A DNA stretch of 64,000 nt. Source: Buttiauxella warmboldiae (GTDB taxonomy: Bacteria > Pseudomonadota > Gammaproteobacteria > Enterobacterales > Enterobacteriaceae). The stretch lies in assembly GCF_003818135.1 (NCBI RefSeq), contig NZ_RPOH01000026.1, positions 1-64,000 of the forward strand. Reading direction: 5' to 3'. The notes beneath the pieces were generated by a model. That model saw only the letters and a program-made list of their open reading frames with translations, ran no database searches and was not told the origin of the DNA. Made by a program: the position numbers and the translations under genes. Below are positions 28,855 through 38,796 of the stretch, piece after piece (position 1 is the first letter of the stretch; the number at the start of each line of letters is the position of its first letter).

Positions 28855-30939
28855 TTAATTTCCCTCTTTATCAATCCCCAAACGTTTCATACGTGAAAGC
28901 AGCGTGGTGCGCTTTAACCCTAAACGTTGCGCCGCACCGCGCGGGCCAGCAACCACGCCGTTGGTCTCTTTGAGCACGCGCAAAATTCTCTGCGTCTCAT
29001 TTTCCCCTTCACGAAACTCTTCGCTCGCCACCAGCGGTGCCGGTTTTTCTTGCGGCGGCTGATAGTCCATTTCAGGCAAGGAGAGATGCAGCACATTGCC
29101 CCGGGTCAGCAGCACCGCGCGTTCGATGACGTTTTCCAGCTCGCGCACGTTGCCCGGCCAGTCCATACGGCTGAGCGCACGCAGGGTTTCAGCCGGAATG
29201 CTGTCAATATTGCGGTTCATGCGATGGGCGATTTTAAAGGTGAAGGATTTCACCAGCAGCGGAATATCTTCCGGGCGCTCGCGCAGCGGCGGCAGCATAA
29301 TCGGGAACACGTTCAGGCGGTAGTAAAGATCGCTGCGAAACTCGCGCTCCGCCACCATCTCTTTAAGATTGCGGTTGGTGGCGGCGATTAAGCGCACATC
29401 CACCTGCTGCACTTTATTGCTGCCAAGGCGCTCAAATTCTTGTTCCTGAAGCACGCGCAGCAGCTTCGGCTGCAGCTCCAGCGGCATATCGCCGACTTCA
29501 TCAAGGAACAGCGAGCTTTTATCCGCCAGCTCAAAACGCCCGATGCGCTGGGTGTTAGCGCCGGTAAATGCCCCGCGCTCGTGGCCGAACAGGTCGCTTT
29601 CCAGCAGCCCCGCGGGCATTGCCGCACAGTTAATTTTCACCATCCGGCGGCTGTTGCGCTCGCTCAGGTTGTGAATGGCTCGGGCAATCAGCTCCTTGCC
29701 CGTCCCCGTTTCACCAAGGATCAGCACGGTGCTATCGCTTTTGGCCACCATCTCAACCTGTTTAAGCACGTTGGACATCACGTCGCTGCGGCCAATAATT
29801 TCCCCAAAATCACTGGCGACATTATTGATCTGTTCGGTGAGATAGAGGTTCTCATCCACCAGGTTTTCTTTCAGGCGGTTGATTTCCTGATACGCCAGCG
29901 CGTTATCTACCGCAATCGCGATACGCTCGGCAATCTGGCGCAGCAGCTTGAGGTTTTGCGGGGTGAAGACGCCCGCCTTGCATTGCGCCAGTTTCAACAC
30001 GCCCAGCATGTTATTGCCGAAAGTGAGCGGCAGCAGGCACAGCGTCTGGATTTGGTTGCCCCACATTTCAAACAGCATGCGTTCATAGGGCGCAAGCCTG
30101 TCGCCTTGATTGAGGTTTAACAGCAGCATTTCGCCGCTTTTAAACACCCGTTCGGAGAGCGTACCCGTCAGGGCCACATCGCTTTGGTCGTGGATTGGCG
30201 ACTGCTCATCGACAAAGTGGGTGGAATAGACCGTCAGCCGGTCTTTGCGGTTGCCGCGCAAAACAATGCTGATGGAATCAATGGAGAAGTAGTGATGGAT
30301 CTCGCGGGCAATCTCGCCGATCAGTTCATCAAGATCGAGCTTTGACAGCACGGTGTTTGTCACCGCGACCAGGATACGGAAATCGTCACGTTCGCGGCAC
30401 AGCTGCTGATAGCCAAGGTGTGAGTCGATACGGCTCTGGATTTGTTCTGCCACCAGCCCGACTATCTGCGCCAGCGTATGCAGACGGTTGAGCTCTTTAT
30501 CCGTCCAGTTTTGATCGCTATTGCGGATGAACTCACAGCCGCCAAAAATTTTGCCTTCAGCGGCCAGCGGCAGCAGGCAGTAGCGGCCGAAAGGCGCGTA
30601 CAGTTCGAGATTCATCACCTGCGGCCAGGTGTCGTTAAACTCTTCCTGGGTGCAAACTAGCGCTTCCGGGCGCGAAAGCACCCGCCGCACCGGCCCATTT
30701 GCCAGCACCATTTCATCTTCGTAATGCAGCTCTTTGCCGTGGTTATCCAGGCCATAAAAGGCCACGCGCTGGTGCAGCGGATGATAAAGCAGAATATTCA
30801 CTCTGTCCGCCAGCGCCCCCTGCTTCGCCAGCTGCGTCAGGCTGCTGGCAAGGGCCGGGAGATCGGGTTGCTGCAGCAGGGTACGCGTAATATCAAACAG
30901 CCCCTGCTGCCCGAGATCGCTCATCGGTGTGTATGGCAT
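28855..30939 (-). CDS. fhlA: Formate hydrogenlyase transcriptional activator
   Basis: Sigma-54-dependent activator of 694 aa (692 in E. coli) that senses formate and turns on the FHL genes. It has two GAF-type regions in the first 380 residues, an AAA+ domain with Walker A GETGTGKE, the sigma-54 contact GAFTGA and Walker [10 protein letters not shown], and a Fis-type helix-turn-helix at the C-terminus ([26 protein letters not shown]). It has no phosphorylatable receiver domain, as is normal for FhlA. It lies downstream of hypE. A terminator-like hairpin sits right in front of it. Confidence 0.97.
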   Translation of the reverse strand: MPYTPMSDLGQQGLFDITRTLLQQPDLPALASSLTQLAKQGALADRVNILLYHPLHQRVAFYGLDNHGKELHYEDEMVLANGPVRRVLSRPEALVCTQEEFNDTWPQVMNLELYAPFGRYCLLPLAAEGKIFGGCEFIRNSDQNWTDKELNRLHTLAQIVGLVAEQIQSRIDSHLGYQQLCRERDDFRILVAVTNTVLSKLDLDELIGEIAREIHHYFSIDSISIVLRGNRKDRLTVYSTHFVDEQSPIHDQSDVALTGTLSERVFKSGEMLLLNLNQGDRLAPYERMLFEMWGNQIQTLCLLPLTFGNNMLGVLKLAQCKAGVFTPQNLKLLRQIAERIAIAVDNALAYQEINRLKENLVDENLYLTEQINNVASDFGEIIGRSDVMSNVLKQVEMVAKSDSTVLILGETGTGKELIARAIHNLSERNSRRMVKINCAAMPAGLLESDLFGHERGAFTGANTQRIGRFELADKSSLFLDEVGDMPLELQPKLLRVLQEQEFERLGSNKVQQVDVRLIAATNRNLKEMVAEREFRSDLYYRLNVFPIMLPPLRERPEDIPLLVKSFTFKIAHRMNRNIDSIPAETLRALSRMDWPGNVRELENVIERAVLLTRGNVLHLSLPEMDYQPPQEKPAPLVASEEFREGENETQRILRVLKETNGVVAGPRGAAQRLGLKRTTLLSRMKRLGIDKEGN

Positions 30940-30950
30940 TTTGCTTATCC

Positions 30951-30979
30951 AAAAAAAGAGACCCGGCGAGTGACCGGGT
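30951..30979 (-). terminator. Terminator between hypE and fhlA
   Basis: ACCCGG (30961-30966) and CCGGGT (30974-30979) form a 6-bp stem followed on the - strand by CTC and seven Ts (A-run at 30951-30957). It is a good Rho-independent terminator for the hyp operon. The T-run ends only 11 bases before the fhlA ATG, so the structure also overlaps the fhlA leader. Read-through would be needed for fhlA to be cotranscribed with hyp. Confidence 0.75.
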
Positions 30980-31056
30980 AAGGAGTGTATTTATCATATA
31001 AATCGCGCCCGATGCTTTAGTGTAGCCAGAGTGCTACGCGGTAATCCGGGCCTGGG

Positions 31057-32067
31057 TCAACAAATGCGTGGTAGCGGTTCAGAATGCGGCAAATCTAAGG
31101 TCCGTTTTACCCCATAAAGTCCGGCGACGCGTACGCCTTTACGTTCAACGACATCGCCAATAATTGCCGCCTCTGTGCCGGACGGATGAGCGCGCAGTGC
31201 CGCAAGCACCGCTTCGGCGGATTCACGTTGAACCGCAATCACCAGTTTACCTTCGTTGGCAAAATTCAGCGCGTCAAGGCCGAGCAATTCACACACGCCA
31301 CGCACTGCCGGGTTTAACGGCAGCTGGCTTTCAGCCACTTCCATTCCATATCCACAGGACGCCGCAAACTCATGCAGTACCGCATTCACGCCGCCGCGCG
31401 TGGCATCCCGCAGCGCTTTTACGCCGGGGATCTTCACCAGAGGGGCGATTAGCGGGGCCAGCACCGCACAATCACTGCTTAGCGCCCCTTCCAGACCCAG
31501 CGATTCACGCAGGTTAAGGATAGTCGCTCCGTGGTCACCTAAGGTCCCGCTGACGATCAAGACATCCCCCACGCCGATCTGCTGCGTGCCCCAGTTCAGA
31601 CCTGCGGGAATGGCGCCCATCCCTGCGGTGTTGATAAACAGCTTATCTGCCGCCCCGCGCTGCACGACTTTGGTATCCCCCGTCACCACGGCAATACCGG
31701 CCGCTTTAGCCGTCGCCGCCATACTGGTGACAACACGCTCCAGCGTTTCCAGGGGTAAACCTTCTTCAAGGATAAATCCGCACGATAGCCAGCGCGGCGT
31801 CGCCCCGCAGACCGCAATGTCGTTCGCCGTCCCGCAAATAGCTAATTTGCCGATATCGCCGCCGGGGAAAAACAGCGGGTCGATAACATAGCTGTCGGTG
31901 GAAAAGGCCAGCCGGTCACCGCTGGCCGTCAGTTCAGCCAGCGGCAATCGGGCCTGATCTTCCTGCTCTGACAGCCACGGATTATCAAATGCCTGCATAA
32001 ACAAGTCAGCTACCAGCTTTTGCATTGCCTGGCCGCCGCTGCCGTGGGCGAGTTCTATCGTTTTCAT
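31057..32067 (-). CDS. hypE: Hydrogenase maturation protein HypE
   Basis: ATP-dependent dehydratase of 336 aa that converts a carboxamide on its C-terminal Cys to thiocyanate, the cyanide donor for the Fe ligands of NiFe hydrogenases. The C-terminus ends PLPRIC, so Cys336 is in place. The N-terminus [18 protein letters not shown] and the ATP-binding FSTDSYVIDPLFFPGGDIGKLAI region are conserved. The ATG at 32067 forms an ATGA overlap with the hypD stop; a longer frame to 32343 would run through hypD and is rejected. Confidence 0.97.
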   Translation of the reverse strand: MKTIELAHGSGGQAMQKLVADLFMQAFDNPWLSEQEDQARLPLAELTASGDRLAFSTDSYVIDPLFFPGGDIGKLAICGTANDIAVCGATPRWLSCGFILEEGLPLETLERVVTSMAATAKAAGIAVVTGDTKVVQRGAADKLFINTAGMGAIPAGLNWGTQQIGVGDVLIVSGTLGDHGATILNLRESLGLEGALSSDCAVLAPLIAPLVKIPGVKALRDATRGGVNAVLHEFAASCGYGMEVAESQLPLNPAVRGVCELLGLDALNFANEGKLVIAVQRESAEAVLAALRAHPSGTEAAIIGDVVERKGVRVAGLYGVKRTLDLPHSEPLPRIC

Positions 32068-33188
32068 GCTTCGCACTCCTGGCCGCGATACTGATACCAC
32101 GCGGCACATGCACCTTCGGATGACACCATCAAAGCGCCAAAGGCATTTTGAGGATTGCAGGTTTGGCCGAACATCGGGCACTGATGCGGTTTGCAACGCC
32201 CGGTGAGCACATCGCCACAGCGGGCGAGCGGGTCGTCGTACACCTGCTGCGGCGCGGGTTTGAAATGATCCTCCGCATCGAACTGACGATAGTCTGCGGT
32301 CAGCTGTACGCCGGAATCGCTGATGGTGCCAAGCCCGCGCCATTCCGCATCACCGCGCACGGTAAACACCTCTGAAATCGCCTGCTGCGCCAGGTTGTTT
32401 CCGGCATCCGGCACCACGCGTTTGTACTGATTTTCCACTTTGCTGCGCTGCTGGATTTTTTGCTCCACCAGCATCACCACGCCCTGCAATAAATCCAGCG
32501 GCTCAAAGCCTGCCACCACCAGCGGGCGCTGATGCTGGGTCGCGATAAAATGATAGGCGGCGGTGCCGATCACCATGCTGACATGACCGGGAGCGAGGAA
32601 CGCATCAATGCCGTTATCCGGCTGTTCAAGCAGGCTACGCAACGTAGGGATCAGCGTGATGTGCTGGCAGAAAAAGTAAAAATTAGTGATGCCCTGCGCT
32701 TTCGCCTGTTGCAGCGTGATGGCGGTCGTCGGCATCGTAGTTTCAAAACCGAGGCCAAAGAACACCACTTTTTTATCCAGATTCTGACTGGCTAAAGCGA
32801 GCGCATCCATCGGCGAATACACCACGCGCACATCCGCACCGCGCGCTTTGGCCTGCATCAGCGAGCCGTTTTTACCCGGCACGCGCATCGCGTCGCCAAA
32901 GGTGCAAAAAATCACCTCCGGGTGGCTGGCAATTTCGATACAGGTGTCGATACGCCCCATGGGCAACACGCACACCGGGCAGCCGGGCCCATGAATAAAC
33001 TCAATGTTATCGGGCAGTAACTGGTCGAGACCAAACTTAAAGATAGCGTGTGTATGCCCACCGCAGACTTCCATAATGCGCAGCGGGCGCCGTGCGGTAT
33101 AGGGCAGCTCAGGCGCGCGTTCACGTAACACATCAATAAGCTGCATCACTTTTTCCGGCGCACGATATTCATCAACAAAGCGCATCAT
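32064..33188 (-). CDS. hypD: Hydrogenase maturation protein HypD
   Basis: Iron-sulfur scaffold of 374 aa on which, with HypC, the Fe(CN)2CO unit of NiFe hydrogenases is built. Conserved cysteine patches are visible: CGGHTH (about 42), GPGCPVC (about 70) and the C-terminal 4Fe-4S ligands in [14 protein letters not shown] and CNPQ. Two ATG codons open the gene. The first (33188) overlaps the hypC stop as ATGA; the second (33185) would match the E. coli start. Between hypC and hypE, all with overlaps. Confidence 0.97.
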   Translation of the reverse strand: MMRFVDEYRAPEKVMQLIDVLRERAPELPYTARRPLRIMEVCGGHTHAIFKFGLDQLLPDNIEFIHGPGCPVCVLPMGRIDTCIEIASHPEVIFCTFGDAMRVPGKNGSLMQAKARGADVRVVYSPMDALALASQNLDKKVVFFGLGFETTMPTTAITLQQAKAQGITNFYFFCQHITLIPTLRSLLEQPDNGIDAFLAPGHVSMVIGTAAYHFIATQHQRPLVVAGFEPLDLLQGVVMLVEQKIQQRSKVENQYKRVVPDAGNNLAQQAISEVFTVRGDAEWRGLGTISDSGVQLTADYRQFDAEDHFKPAPQQVYDDPLARCGDVLTGRCKPHQCPMFGQTCNPQNAFGALMVSSEGACAAWYQYRGQECEA

Positions 33189-33445
33189 CGACTTTCTTCC
33201 CCAAACAGCAGGCCGCCAACGTCAGGCTCCACTTCAAACATGTTTTGCAATGCGTCGAGCGTGTCGCGAGCTTCGGCTTCATCAATAATAGCCATCGCAA
33301 AACCAACGTGAACCAGCACCCACTGGCCAGGTTGCGCCTCGCCCACCAGCATCAGGTTGACGTCGCGTTTGATGCCGCAGACATCGACTTTGGCGCTACC
33401 GTCTGGCAAACGCTCAACGATTTGGCCCGGAATGCCTATGCACAT
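33185..33445 (-). CDS. hypC: Hydrogenase assembly chaperone HypC
   Basis: Small chaperone of 86 aa that carries the Fe(CN)2CO group with HypD and binds the immature large subunit HycE. The essential Cys2 follows the start Met ([11 protein letters not shown]), and His46 is in [11 protein letters not shown]. It overlaps hypB by 10 bases and hypD by 4. E. coli HypC serves hydrogenase 3, and the location in the FHL cluster suggests the same pairing here. Confidence 0.97.
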   Translation of the reverse strand: MCIGIPGQIVERLPDGSAKVDVCGIKRDVNLMLVGEAQPGQWVLVHVGFAMAIIDEAEARDTLDALQNMFEVEPDVGGLLFGEESR

Positions 33446-34299
33446 CGTTCAGCCTCCAGCCAGTTCAGCCATTGTTCCATGCCTTCGCCGCTGGTCGCGG
33501 AAACCAGAATGATTTCAATATCCGGATTCACCTGGCGGGCGTAATCGAGGCATTTATCGACGTCGAACTGTAAGTACGGCAGCAGATCGATTTTGTTGAG
33601 CAGCATGAGGGAAGCCGCAGCAAACATATGGGGATATTTCAGCGGTTTGTCTTCGCCTTCGGTAACCGAAAGCACCGCCACTTTATGGCGTTCGCCGAGA
33701 TCAAAACTCGCCGGGCACACCAGGTTACCCACGTTTTCGATAAACAGAATGCCGTTACGTTCAAGCGGCAGGCGCTGCATGGCATCGCGGATCATCTGCG
33801 CATCAAGGTGGCAACCTTTGCCAGTATTCACCTGAATGGCTGGCGTGCCGGTGGCGCGAATACGTTCCGCGTCATTCACCGTTTGCTGATCGCCTTCAAT
33901 AACCGCGCAAGGTACATTACCGTGCAGGCGTTTTAAGCTTTCGGTCAGCAGCGTGGTTTTACCGGAGCCTGGGCTGGAAACCAGGTTCAGCACCAGCTGT
34001 TGCCGTTTAGCAAATTGTTCGCGGTTATACACGGCGAGCTGGTTGTTCTTATCGAGCACGTTAAGTTCGATTTCCAGCATCCGGCGCTGCGTCATACCGG
34101 GCGCGTGGGTGCCCGCCGCGCCGTGACCGTAATGCAGGTCACCCTGATCGTCGGCAGTGGGGGCAAATTTCATGCCGGTGATTGGCGTCAGCGCTCGCGC
34201 GGCTGGCGCAAAAGGCGCACTACGGAAACCGGAGTGCGGGTTGCGCTCATCGCCTTCTATATACAGGTTGCCTTCAGCACAACCACAGGTGCTACACAT
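33436..34299 (-). CDS. hypB: Hydrogenase nickel incorporation GTPase HypB
   Basis: GTPase of 287 aa that inserts nickel into hydrogenase precursors with HypA. The N-terminal nickel site MCSTCGC is present, and the P-loop SSPGSGKT is at about 108-115. Further conserved segments are [21 protein letters not shown] and NKIDLLPYL. It has no long His-rich stretch, as in E. coli. It overlaps the end of hypA by eight bases. Confidence 0.97.
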   Translation of the reverse strand: MCSTCGCAEGNLYIEGDERNPHSGFRSAPFAPAARALTPITGMKFAPTADDQGDLHYGHGAAGTHAPGMTQRRMLEIELNVLDKNNQLAVYNREQFAKRQQLVLNLVSSPGSGKTTLLTESLKRLHGNVPCAVIEGDQQTVNDAERIRATGTPAIQVNTGKGCHLDAQMIRDAMQRLPLERNGILFIENVGNLVCPASFDLGERHKVAVLSVTEGEDKPLKYPHMFAAASLMLLNKIDLLPYLQFDVDKCLDYARQVNPDIEIILVSATSGEGMEQWLNWLEAERCA

Positions 34300-34651
34300 G
34301 ATTTGTCTCCTCTACTTCCAGACGTTTAATCTGTACGCCATCATCCGCCACGATGCGTAAGTTGCTGCCTTCGCACAGCGGGCAGCGCCGCACCAGCTGC
34401 GTTAACAAGGTGATGTGTTGCTGACAGCCGTAGCACCAGCATTCCGCTTGCTGTTGATGAATATGAAGCTGGCAGCCTTCGGCTAAGGTGTCGCGGCACA
34501 CTAAGTCGAAACAGAACTCCAGCGCGCTTTGCTCAACGCAGGAGAAAGCGCCCACTTCGAGCCAGACGCCGGTGACGCGAGTCGCGCCGTGCTGGCGGGC
34601 CTGAGCTTCAATGAGTTCCAGTGCGCGTTGGCAGAGGGTGATTTCGTGCAT
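34292..34651 (-). CDS. hypA: Hydrogenase nickel metallochaperone HypA
   Basis: Nickel and zinc protein of 119 aa that partners HypB. Nickel ligands His2 and Glu3 follow the start Met ([13 protein letters not shown]), and the zinc-site cysteines are Cys73, Cys76, Cys90 and Cys93, at the same positions as in E. coli HypA. The ATG at 34651 follows GGAGG. A longer frame up to 34741 would start inside the promoter and is rejected. It is first in the hypABCDE operon, with a sigma-54-type promoter upstream. Confidence 0.97.
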   Translation of the reverse strand: MHEITLCQRALELIEAQARQHGATRVTGVWLEVGAFSCVEQSALEFCFDLVCRDTLAEGCQLHIHQQQAECWCYGCQQHITLLTQLVRRCPLCEGSNLRIVADDGVQIKRLEVEETNHV

Positions 34652-34681
34652 AGTACCTCCGGGGATATCTGGCAGAGGTAA

Positions 34682-34697
34682 TGCAAGGATGATGCCA
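34682..34697 (-). promoter_or_regulatory. Sigma-54 promoter of hypA
   Basis: On the - strand the sequence reads TGGCATCATCCTTGCA, a close match to the sigma-54 consensus TGGCAC-N5-TTGCW with correct spacing. The -12 element ends about 31 bases upstream of the hypA ATG. In E. coli the hyp operon also has a sigma-54 promoter under FhlA. Confidence 0.8.
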
Positions 34698-34701
34698 GAT
34701 G

Positions 34702-34735
34702 CAGCCTCACCCTCGGGGAGAGTCGGGGTGAGGGT
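34702..34735. repeat. GC-rich intergenic repeat near hypA
   Basis: CCTCACC and GGTGAGG arms around a short CTC/GAG stem make an imperfect palindrome of the same family as 14543-14609 and 51120-51162. It lies between the hypA promoter and the candidate FhlA site. Confidence 0.5.
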
Positions 34736-34759
34736 GATCAATCAACGCACCGTCAAAGA

Positions 34760-34772
34760 TGTCGAAATGACA
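34760..34772. promoter_or_regulatory. Candidate FhlA activator site, hyc-hyp interval
   Basis: TGTCGAAATGACA is an imperfect palindrome (TGTC-N5-GACA) about 65 bases upstream of the hycA sigma-54 -24 element and about 60 bases from that of hypA. A near copy lies between hycA and hycB. In E. coli, FhlA sites occur in both intervals. Binding is inferred. Confidence 0.6.
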
Positions 34773-34838
34773 TGTCAACTCTGCGGCTACCCGCCACGAA
34801 TCCACACAAAAACCAACAATTTCAGACAAATACAAACT

Positions 34839-34854
34839 TGGCACGAAACATGCT
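34839..34854 (+). promoter_or_regulatory. Sigma-54 promoter of the hyc operon
   Basis: TGGCACGAAACATGCT has the -24/-12 layout of sigma-54 promoters. The E. coli hyc promoter is very similar (TGGCACAAAAAATGCT). It lies 37 bases upstream of the hycA ATG. Confidence 0.85.
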
Positions 34855-34890
34855 CTGTAGACGCATCAGCAAAAACAGAGTGATTTAAAA

Positions 34891-35346
34891 ATGAACATTT
34901 GGGAACTGAGCGAAAAAGCCGAATACATTGCCGACAAGCACCAGCGCTTGCTTACGCAGTGGCAGCAATACTGCAATACGTTGATTCAGGGCATCACCCT
35001 TTCTAAAGCCAGGCTGCATCACGCGGTAGGCTGCAACCCTGATGATTCCCTGCGCTTCTTCTTATTTGACCATTTCATTATTAACGTGCGCCTCGCCGAA
35101 GGCTTTAACAGCCATACCATTGAATACTATGTCGAAAAACGTAGCGGCGAAGACAGAGTCCTGATTGCCAAAGCGATGCTTGATGACGAAGGCCGCATCG
35201 ACAACAGCATCAGTAACCGTGACCGCGAAAACGTGCTCGATCATTACCTCGAAAAAATTCGTCCGGTCTATGAAAGCCTGTACAGCGCAGTGAACAGCGA
35301 TACCCCAGTGTCGATGGGTCAACTGCAGCAAAGTGCTCAGGCCTGA
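34891..35346 (+). CDS. hycA: Formate hydrogenlyase regulatory protein HycA
   Basis: Negative regulator of FHL genes, 151 aa (153 in E. coli). In E. coli HycA counteracts FhlA, probably by protein contact. The conserved stretches are MNIWELSEKAEYIADKH, GITLSKARLHHAVGC and FNSHTIEYYVE. No DNA-binding motif is evident, in line with the family. It is first in the hyc operon, 37 bases after a sigma-54 promoter. Confidence 0.95.
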   Translation: MNIWELSEKAEYIADKHQRLLTQWQQYCNTLIQGITLSKARLHHAVGCNPDDSLRFFLFDHFIINVRLAEGFNSHTIEYYVEKRSGEDRVLIAKAMLDDEGRIDNSISNRDRENVLDHYLEKIRPVYESLYSAVNSDTPVSMGQLQQSAQA

Positions 35347-35359
35347 TTGCTCCTCTGGG

Positions 35360-35382
35360 TGTCGAAAACTGTCGAAACGACA
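35360..35382. promoter_or_regulatory. Candidate FhlA site between hycA and hycB
   Basis: TGTCGAAACGACA at 35370-35382 is a TGTC-N5-GACA palindrome, preceded directly by another half, TGTCGAAAAC, at 35360-35369. It matches the motif at 34760-34772. E. coli also has an FhlA activating sequence between hycA and hycB that serves the hyp operon. Confidence 0.6.
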
Positions 35383-35431
35383 GGCTTCGGCACGGTTTCG
35401 TCAAAAATGATGATGCTTTAAGGAACACCTG

Positions 35432-36037
35432 GTGAACCGCTTTATTATCGCCGACTCCAAACTCTGCATGGGTTGCCATACCTGCGAGGCGGCCTGCTCT
35501 GAAACGCACCGCCTGCACGGCCTGCAATCCATGCCGCGCCTGAAAGTGATGCGTGACGCGAATGATTCCGCGCCGCAAATGTGCCATCACTGCGAAGATG
35601 CGCCCTGCGCGGGCGTTTGCCCGGCTAACGCTATTACTCGCATCGATGGCGCGGTACAGCTTAATGAAAGCCTCTGCGTCAGCTGCAAACTGTGCGCCAT
35701 CGCCTGCCCGTTCGGTTCGATTGAATTCTCCGGCAGCCGTCCTATCCATATCCCGGCAAATGCCAACAGCCCGAAGGCACCACCAGCCCCTCCCGCACCT
35801 GCTCGCGTCAGCTCGCTAATCGACTGGGTGCCCGGCATTCGCGCCATTGCGGTGAAATGCGACCTGTGCAGTTTCGATGAAAATGGCCCGGCGTGTGTGC
35901 GCACCTGCCCGACCAAAGCATTGCGCGTGGTTGATAACCACGATATTGCCCAATCAAGCAAGCGCAAACGTGAACTGACCCTGGGCGCGACGCCTGGCGA
36001 TCTCACCCTGTTTACCCAGCCGAAGGTGAAAAAATGA
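35432..36037 (+). CDS. hycB: FHL electron-transfer subunit HycB (4Fe-4S)
   Basis: Ferredoxin-like protein of 201 aa that passes electrons from formate dehydrogenase FdhF to hydrogenase 3. Four cysteine clusters for 4Fe-4S centres are visible: CMGCHTCEAAC, CHHCEDAPCAGVC, CVSCKLCAIAC and CDLCSFDENGPACVRTC. It starts with GTG at 35432 with AAGGA upstream. A Pro-Ala linker (PKAPPAPPAPAR) precedes the last cluster. The stop overlaps the hycC start (ATGA). Confidence 0.96.
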   Translation: MNRFIIADSKLCMGCHTCEAACSETHRLHGLQSMPRLKVMRDANDSAPQMCHHCEDAPCAGVCPANAITRIDGAVQLNESLCVSCKLCAIACPFGSIEFSGSRPIHIPANANSPKAPPAPPAPARVSSLIDWVPGIRAIAVKCDLCSFDENGPACVRTCPTKALRVVDNHDIAQSSKRKRELTLGATPGDLTLFTQPKVKK

Positions 36038-37842
36038 GTGCTTTTATCCTGATTCATTGGGCGCTGATGGGATTTGTGCTAAGCGCGGTGCTGGCAGGTA
36101 TCACGGCCTTTAATAAGCCGATTAGCGGTTTTATTGCTGGGATCGGCGGAACCATCAGCTCGATCATGGTTTTACTCGCCGGTTTCAATGCCTTAACTGG
36201 CTTTACCGGTATGGCGCAAGTCTGGCAGCTGCATGTACAGCTTAACGCGTTTAACGGCGTGTGGCTGGTGACGCTGGCTCTGCCTGGCCTGTTCATCTCT
36301 TTGTTTAACATCGACTGGCATCGTCATCACGCCATTAAAGCGAACGGCTTGCTGGTGAACCTGGTGATGGCGGCAGCGGTAGCGGCACTGGTTGCGGATA
36401 ACCTCGGCATGCTGGTGGTGCTGGCGGAAATCGTGGCGTTGAGCGGCTACTTCCTGACGGGCTGCCAGAAATCCGGCCAGCTTTGGTTTGCGCTGGGCCG
36501 CCTGGGTACGATGCTGCTGGCGGTGGCCTGCGGGTTACTGTGGAAACAGTACGGCACGCTGAGCTATGCCGAACTACACCAGATGACCAACGGCGCACCA
36601 ATCAGCTCCGTAGTCTGGCTGCTGAGCCTGGTCGGTTTTGGCCTGCTTGCAGGCATTATTCCGCTGCATGGCTGGGTCCCGCAAGCACACGCCAACGCTT
36701 CTGCTCCGGCAGCCGCGCTGTTCTCCGCCGTGGTGCTGAAAATTGGCCTGTACGGCATCATGAGTTTCTCGCTTATCAGCAACGTCATGCCGTTATGGTG
36801 GGGCATTTTAGTCGTAGTTCTGGGGATAATTACTGCGTTTATCGGCGGCCTGTACGCGCTGATGGAGCACAACATCAACCGCCTGCTGGCTTATCACTCG
36901 CTGGAAAACATCGGCATTATTCTGCTCGGCCTGGGCTGTGGCCTGATGGGGCTTGCGCTAAACGAATCAACGCTGGTGGCGCTCGGGATGGTGGGTGGCC
37001 TGTATCACCTGTTCAACCATAGCCTGTTCAAAACCACGTTGTTCCTCGGCGCTGGCGCGGTCTGGTTCCGTACCGGTCATCGCGATATCGAAAAGCTCGG
37101 TGGGATTGGCAAACGTATGCCGCTGATTGCTATCGCCATGCTGGTGGGTTTAATGGCGATGGCTGCACTGCCTCCGCTCAACGGTTTTGCCGGTGAGTGG
37201 GTCATTTACCAGTCCTTCTTCCACCTCGGCACGTTGCCGCTGTTTATTGCACATTTCTTAGGGCCGCTGTTGGCTGTAGGCCTGGCGATTACCGGCGCGC
37301 TGGCGGTGATGTGTATGGCGAAGGTTTATGGTGTGACTTTCCTCGGCGCGCCTCGCACCCCAGAAGCTGAAAACGCGACCCCGGCACCTTTCCTGATGAG
37401 CCTGTCCGTGGCAGCGCTGGCCGCCTGTTGTGTGATTGCCGGGGTTGCCGCTCCGTGGTTGATTCCGCTACTGCAAAACGCGATTCCGCTGCCGCTGCAA
37501 ACCGCGAATACCACCGTTTCACAACCGATGATTACCCTGCTGCTGATTGCCAGCCCGCTGCTGCCCTTCATTCTGATGGTGATGTTCCGTGGCGACCGTC
37601 TGCCAAACCGCACACGCGGCACGGCCTGGGTCTGCGGTTACGATCACGAACAGGCGATGGTGATTACGGCGGGCGGTTTTGCTCAGCCAGTGAAAGCGGC
37701 GTTCGCGCCGCTGCTGAAACTGCGCAAAACCCTGAACCCGGTGAAGTGGGTGCCTGGCTGGCAGTGTGATTGCCTTGCCGGTACGTTCCGTCGCCTGGCG
37801 ATGATCGAACTGGCGGTGTTGCTGGTTGCGGTTTGCGCTTAA
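36034..37842 (+). CDS. hycC: FHL membrane subunit HycC (NuoL/M/N-like)
   Basis: Large inner-membrane subunit of hydrogenase 3, 602 aa (608 in E. coli), homologous to the antiporter-like subunits of complex I. About 14-16 hydrophobic segments are present, with the conserved stretch HGWVPQAHANASAPAAALFSAVVLKIGLYG in the proton-channel region and the Lys in LFNHSLFKTTLFLGAGA. It anchors the soluble arm to the membrane with HycD. Confidence 0.96.
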   Translation: MSAFILIHWALMGFVLSAVLAGITAFNKPISGFIAGIGGTISSIMVLLAGFNALTGFTGMAQVWQLHVQLNAFNGVWLVTLALPGLFISLFNIDWHRHHAIKANGLLVNLVMAAAVAALVADNLGMLVVLAEIVALSGYFLTGCQKSGQLWFALGRLGTMLLAVACGLLWKQYGTLSYAELHQMTNGAPISSVVWLLSLVGFGLLAGIIPLHGWVPQAHANASAPAAALFSAVVLKIGLYGIMSFSLISNVMPLWWGILVVVLGIITAFIGGLYALMEHNINRLLAYHSLENIGIILLGLGCGLMGLALNESTLVALGMVGGLYHLFNHSLFKTTLFLGAGAVWFRTGHRDIEKLGGIGKRMPLIAIAMLVGLMAMAALPPLNGFAGEWVIYQSFFHLGTLPLFIAHFLGPLLAVGLAITGALAVMCMAKVYGVTFLGAPRTPEAENATPAPFLMSLSVAALAACCVIAGVAAPWLIPLLQNAIPLPLQTANTTVSQPMITLLLIASPLLPFILMVMFRGDRLPNRTRGTAWVCGYDHEQAMVITAGGFAQPVKAAFAPLLKLRKTLNPVKWVPGWQCDCLAGTFRRLAMIELAVLLVAVCA

Positions 37843-37852
37843 GGAGCCTGAG

Positions 37853-38779
37853 ATGAATACCCTTTTCTTTTCGTTGATTCAGGCGCTGGTTTTGTTTGCC
37901 GTCGCGCCGCTGTTGTCTGGTATTACCCGCGTCACTCGCGCCCGTATGCACAACCGCCGTGGGCCTGGCGTACTGCAGGAATATCGCGACCTGTTTAAAT
38001 TATTTAGCCGCCAAAGCGTGGCCCCAGCCGCCTCCGGCTGGGTGTTCCGCCTGATGCCGTTTGTGATGGTTGGCGTGATGCTGACGATTGCCACCGCTCT
38101 GCCGGTGGTAACGCTGTATTCACCGCTGCCGTCGCTGGGCGATTTGATAACGCTTATCTATCTGTTCGCCATCGCCCGTTTCTTCTTTGCGATTGCGGGT
38201 CTCGACACCGGTAGCCCGTTTACCGCCATCGGGGCCAGCCGTGAAGCGATGTTGGGCGTGCTGGTTGAGCCCATCCTGATTCTGGGACTGTGGGTTGCCG
38301 CGCAAGTGGCAGGTAGCACGCATATCAGCAATATCGCTTCCACCATTTATCACTGGCCAGCCGCACAAAGCTTAACGCTGATCCTCGCGCTCGCCGCCTG
38401 CGCATTCGCCACCTTTATCGAAATGGGCAAACTGCCGTTTGACCTCGCAGAAGCCGAGCAGGAATTGCAGGAAGGGCCGTTGACCGAATACAGCGGCGCA
38501 GGTTTTGCGGTGCTGAAATGGGGGATTTCCCTCAAGCAGCTGGTAGTGCTGCAAATGTTCGTTGGCGTGTTCCTGCCGTGGGGCCAGATGAGCGAATTTA
38601 GCTGGGGCGGCCTGGCGATTGCGCTGGTTCTGGCCGCGGTAAAACTGGTTGCTGGCGTACTGATTATTGCGCTGTTCGAGAACAGCATGGCGCGTTTGCG
38701 CATGCTGGAAACCTCAACGGTTACCTGGGCCGGTTTTGGCTTTGCCTTTTTAGCCTTCGTCTCCTTGCTGGCGGCGTGA
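37853..38779 (+). CDS. hycD: FHL membrane subunit HycD (NuoH-like)
   Basis: Inner-membrane subunit of 308 aa, homologous to NuoH of complex I, that connects the catalytic arm (HycE, HycG) to the membrane. Conserved features are RRGPGVLQEYRDLFKLF near residue 40 and the acidic loop EMGKLPFDLAEAEQELQEGPLTEYSG. The ATG at 37853 follows AAGGAG; a longer frame to 37826 would overlap hycC and is rejected. Confidence 0.96.
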   Translation: MNTLFFSLIQALVLFAVAPLLSGITRVTRARMHNRRGPGVLQEYRDLFKLFSRQSVAPAASGWVFRLMPFVMVGVMLTIATALPVVTLYSPLPSLGDLITLIYLFAIARFFFAIAGLDTGSPFTAIGASREAMLGVLVEPILILGLWVAAQVAGSTHISNIASTIYHWPAAQSLTLILALAACAFATFIEMGKLPFDLAEAEQELQEGPLTEYSGAGFAVLKWGISLKQLVVLQMFVGVFLPWGQMSEFSWGGLAIALVLAAVKLVAGVLIIALFENSMARLRMLETSTVTWAGFGFAFLAFVSLLAA

Positions 38780-38796
38780 TTTAAGAGAATTTATCT

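Noticed and set aside
29440-30120. 226-codon + strand frame opposite fhlA
   Set aside because: Antisense to the conserved AAA+ and GAF coding region; composition typical for a shadow frame, and no ribosome site.
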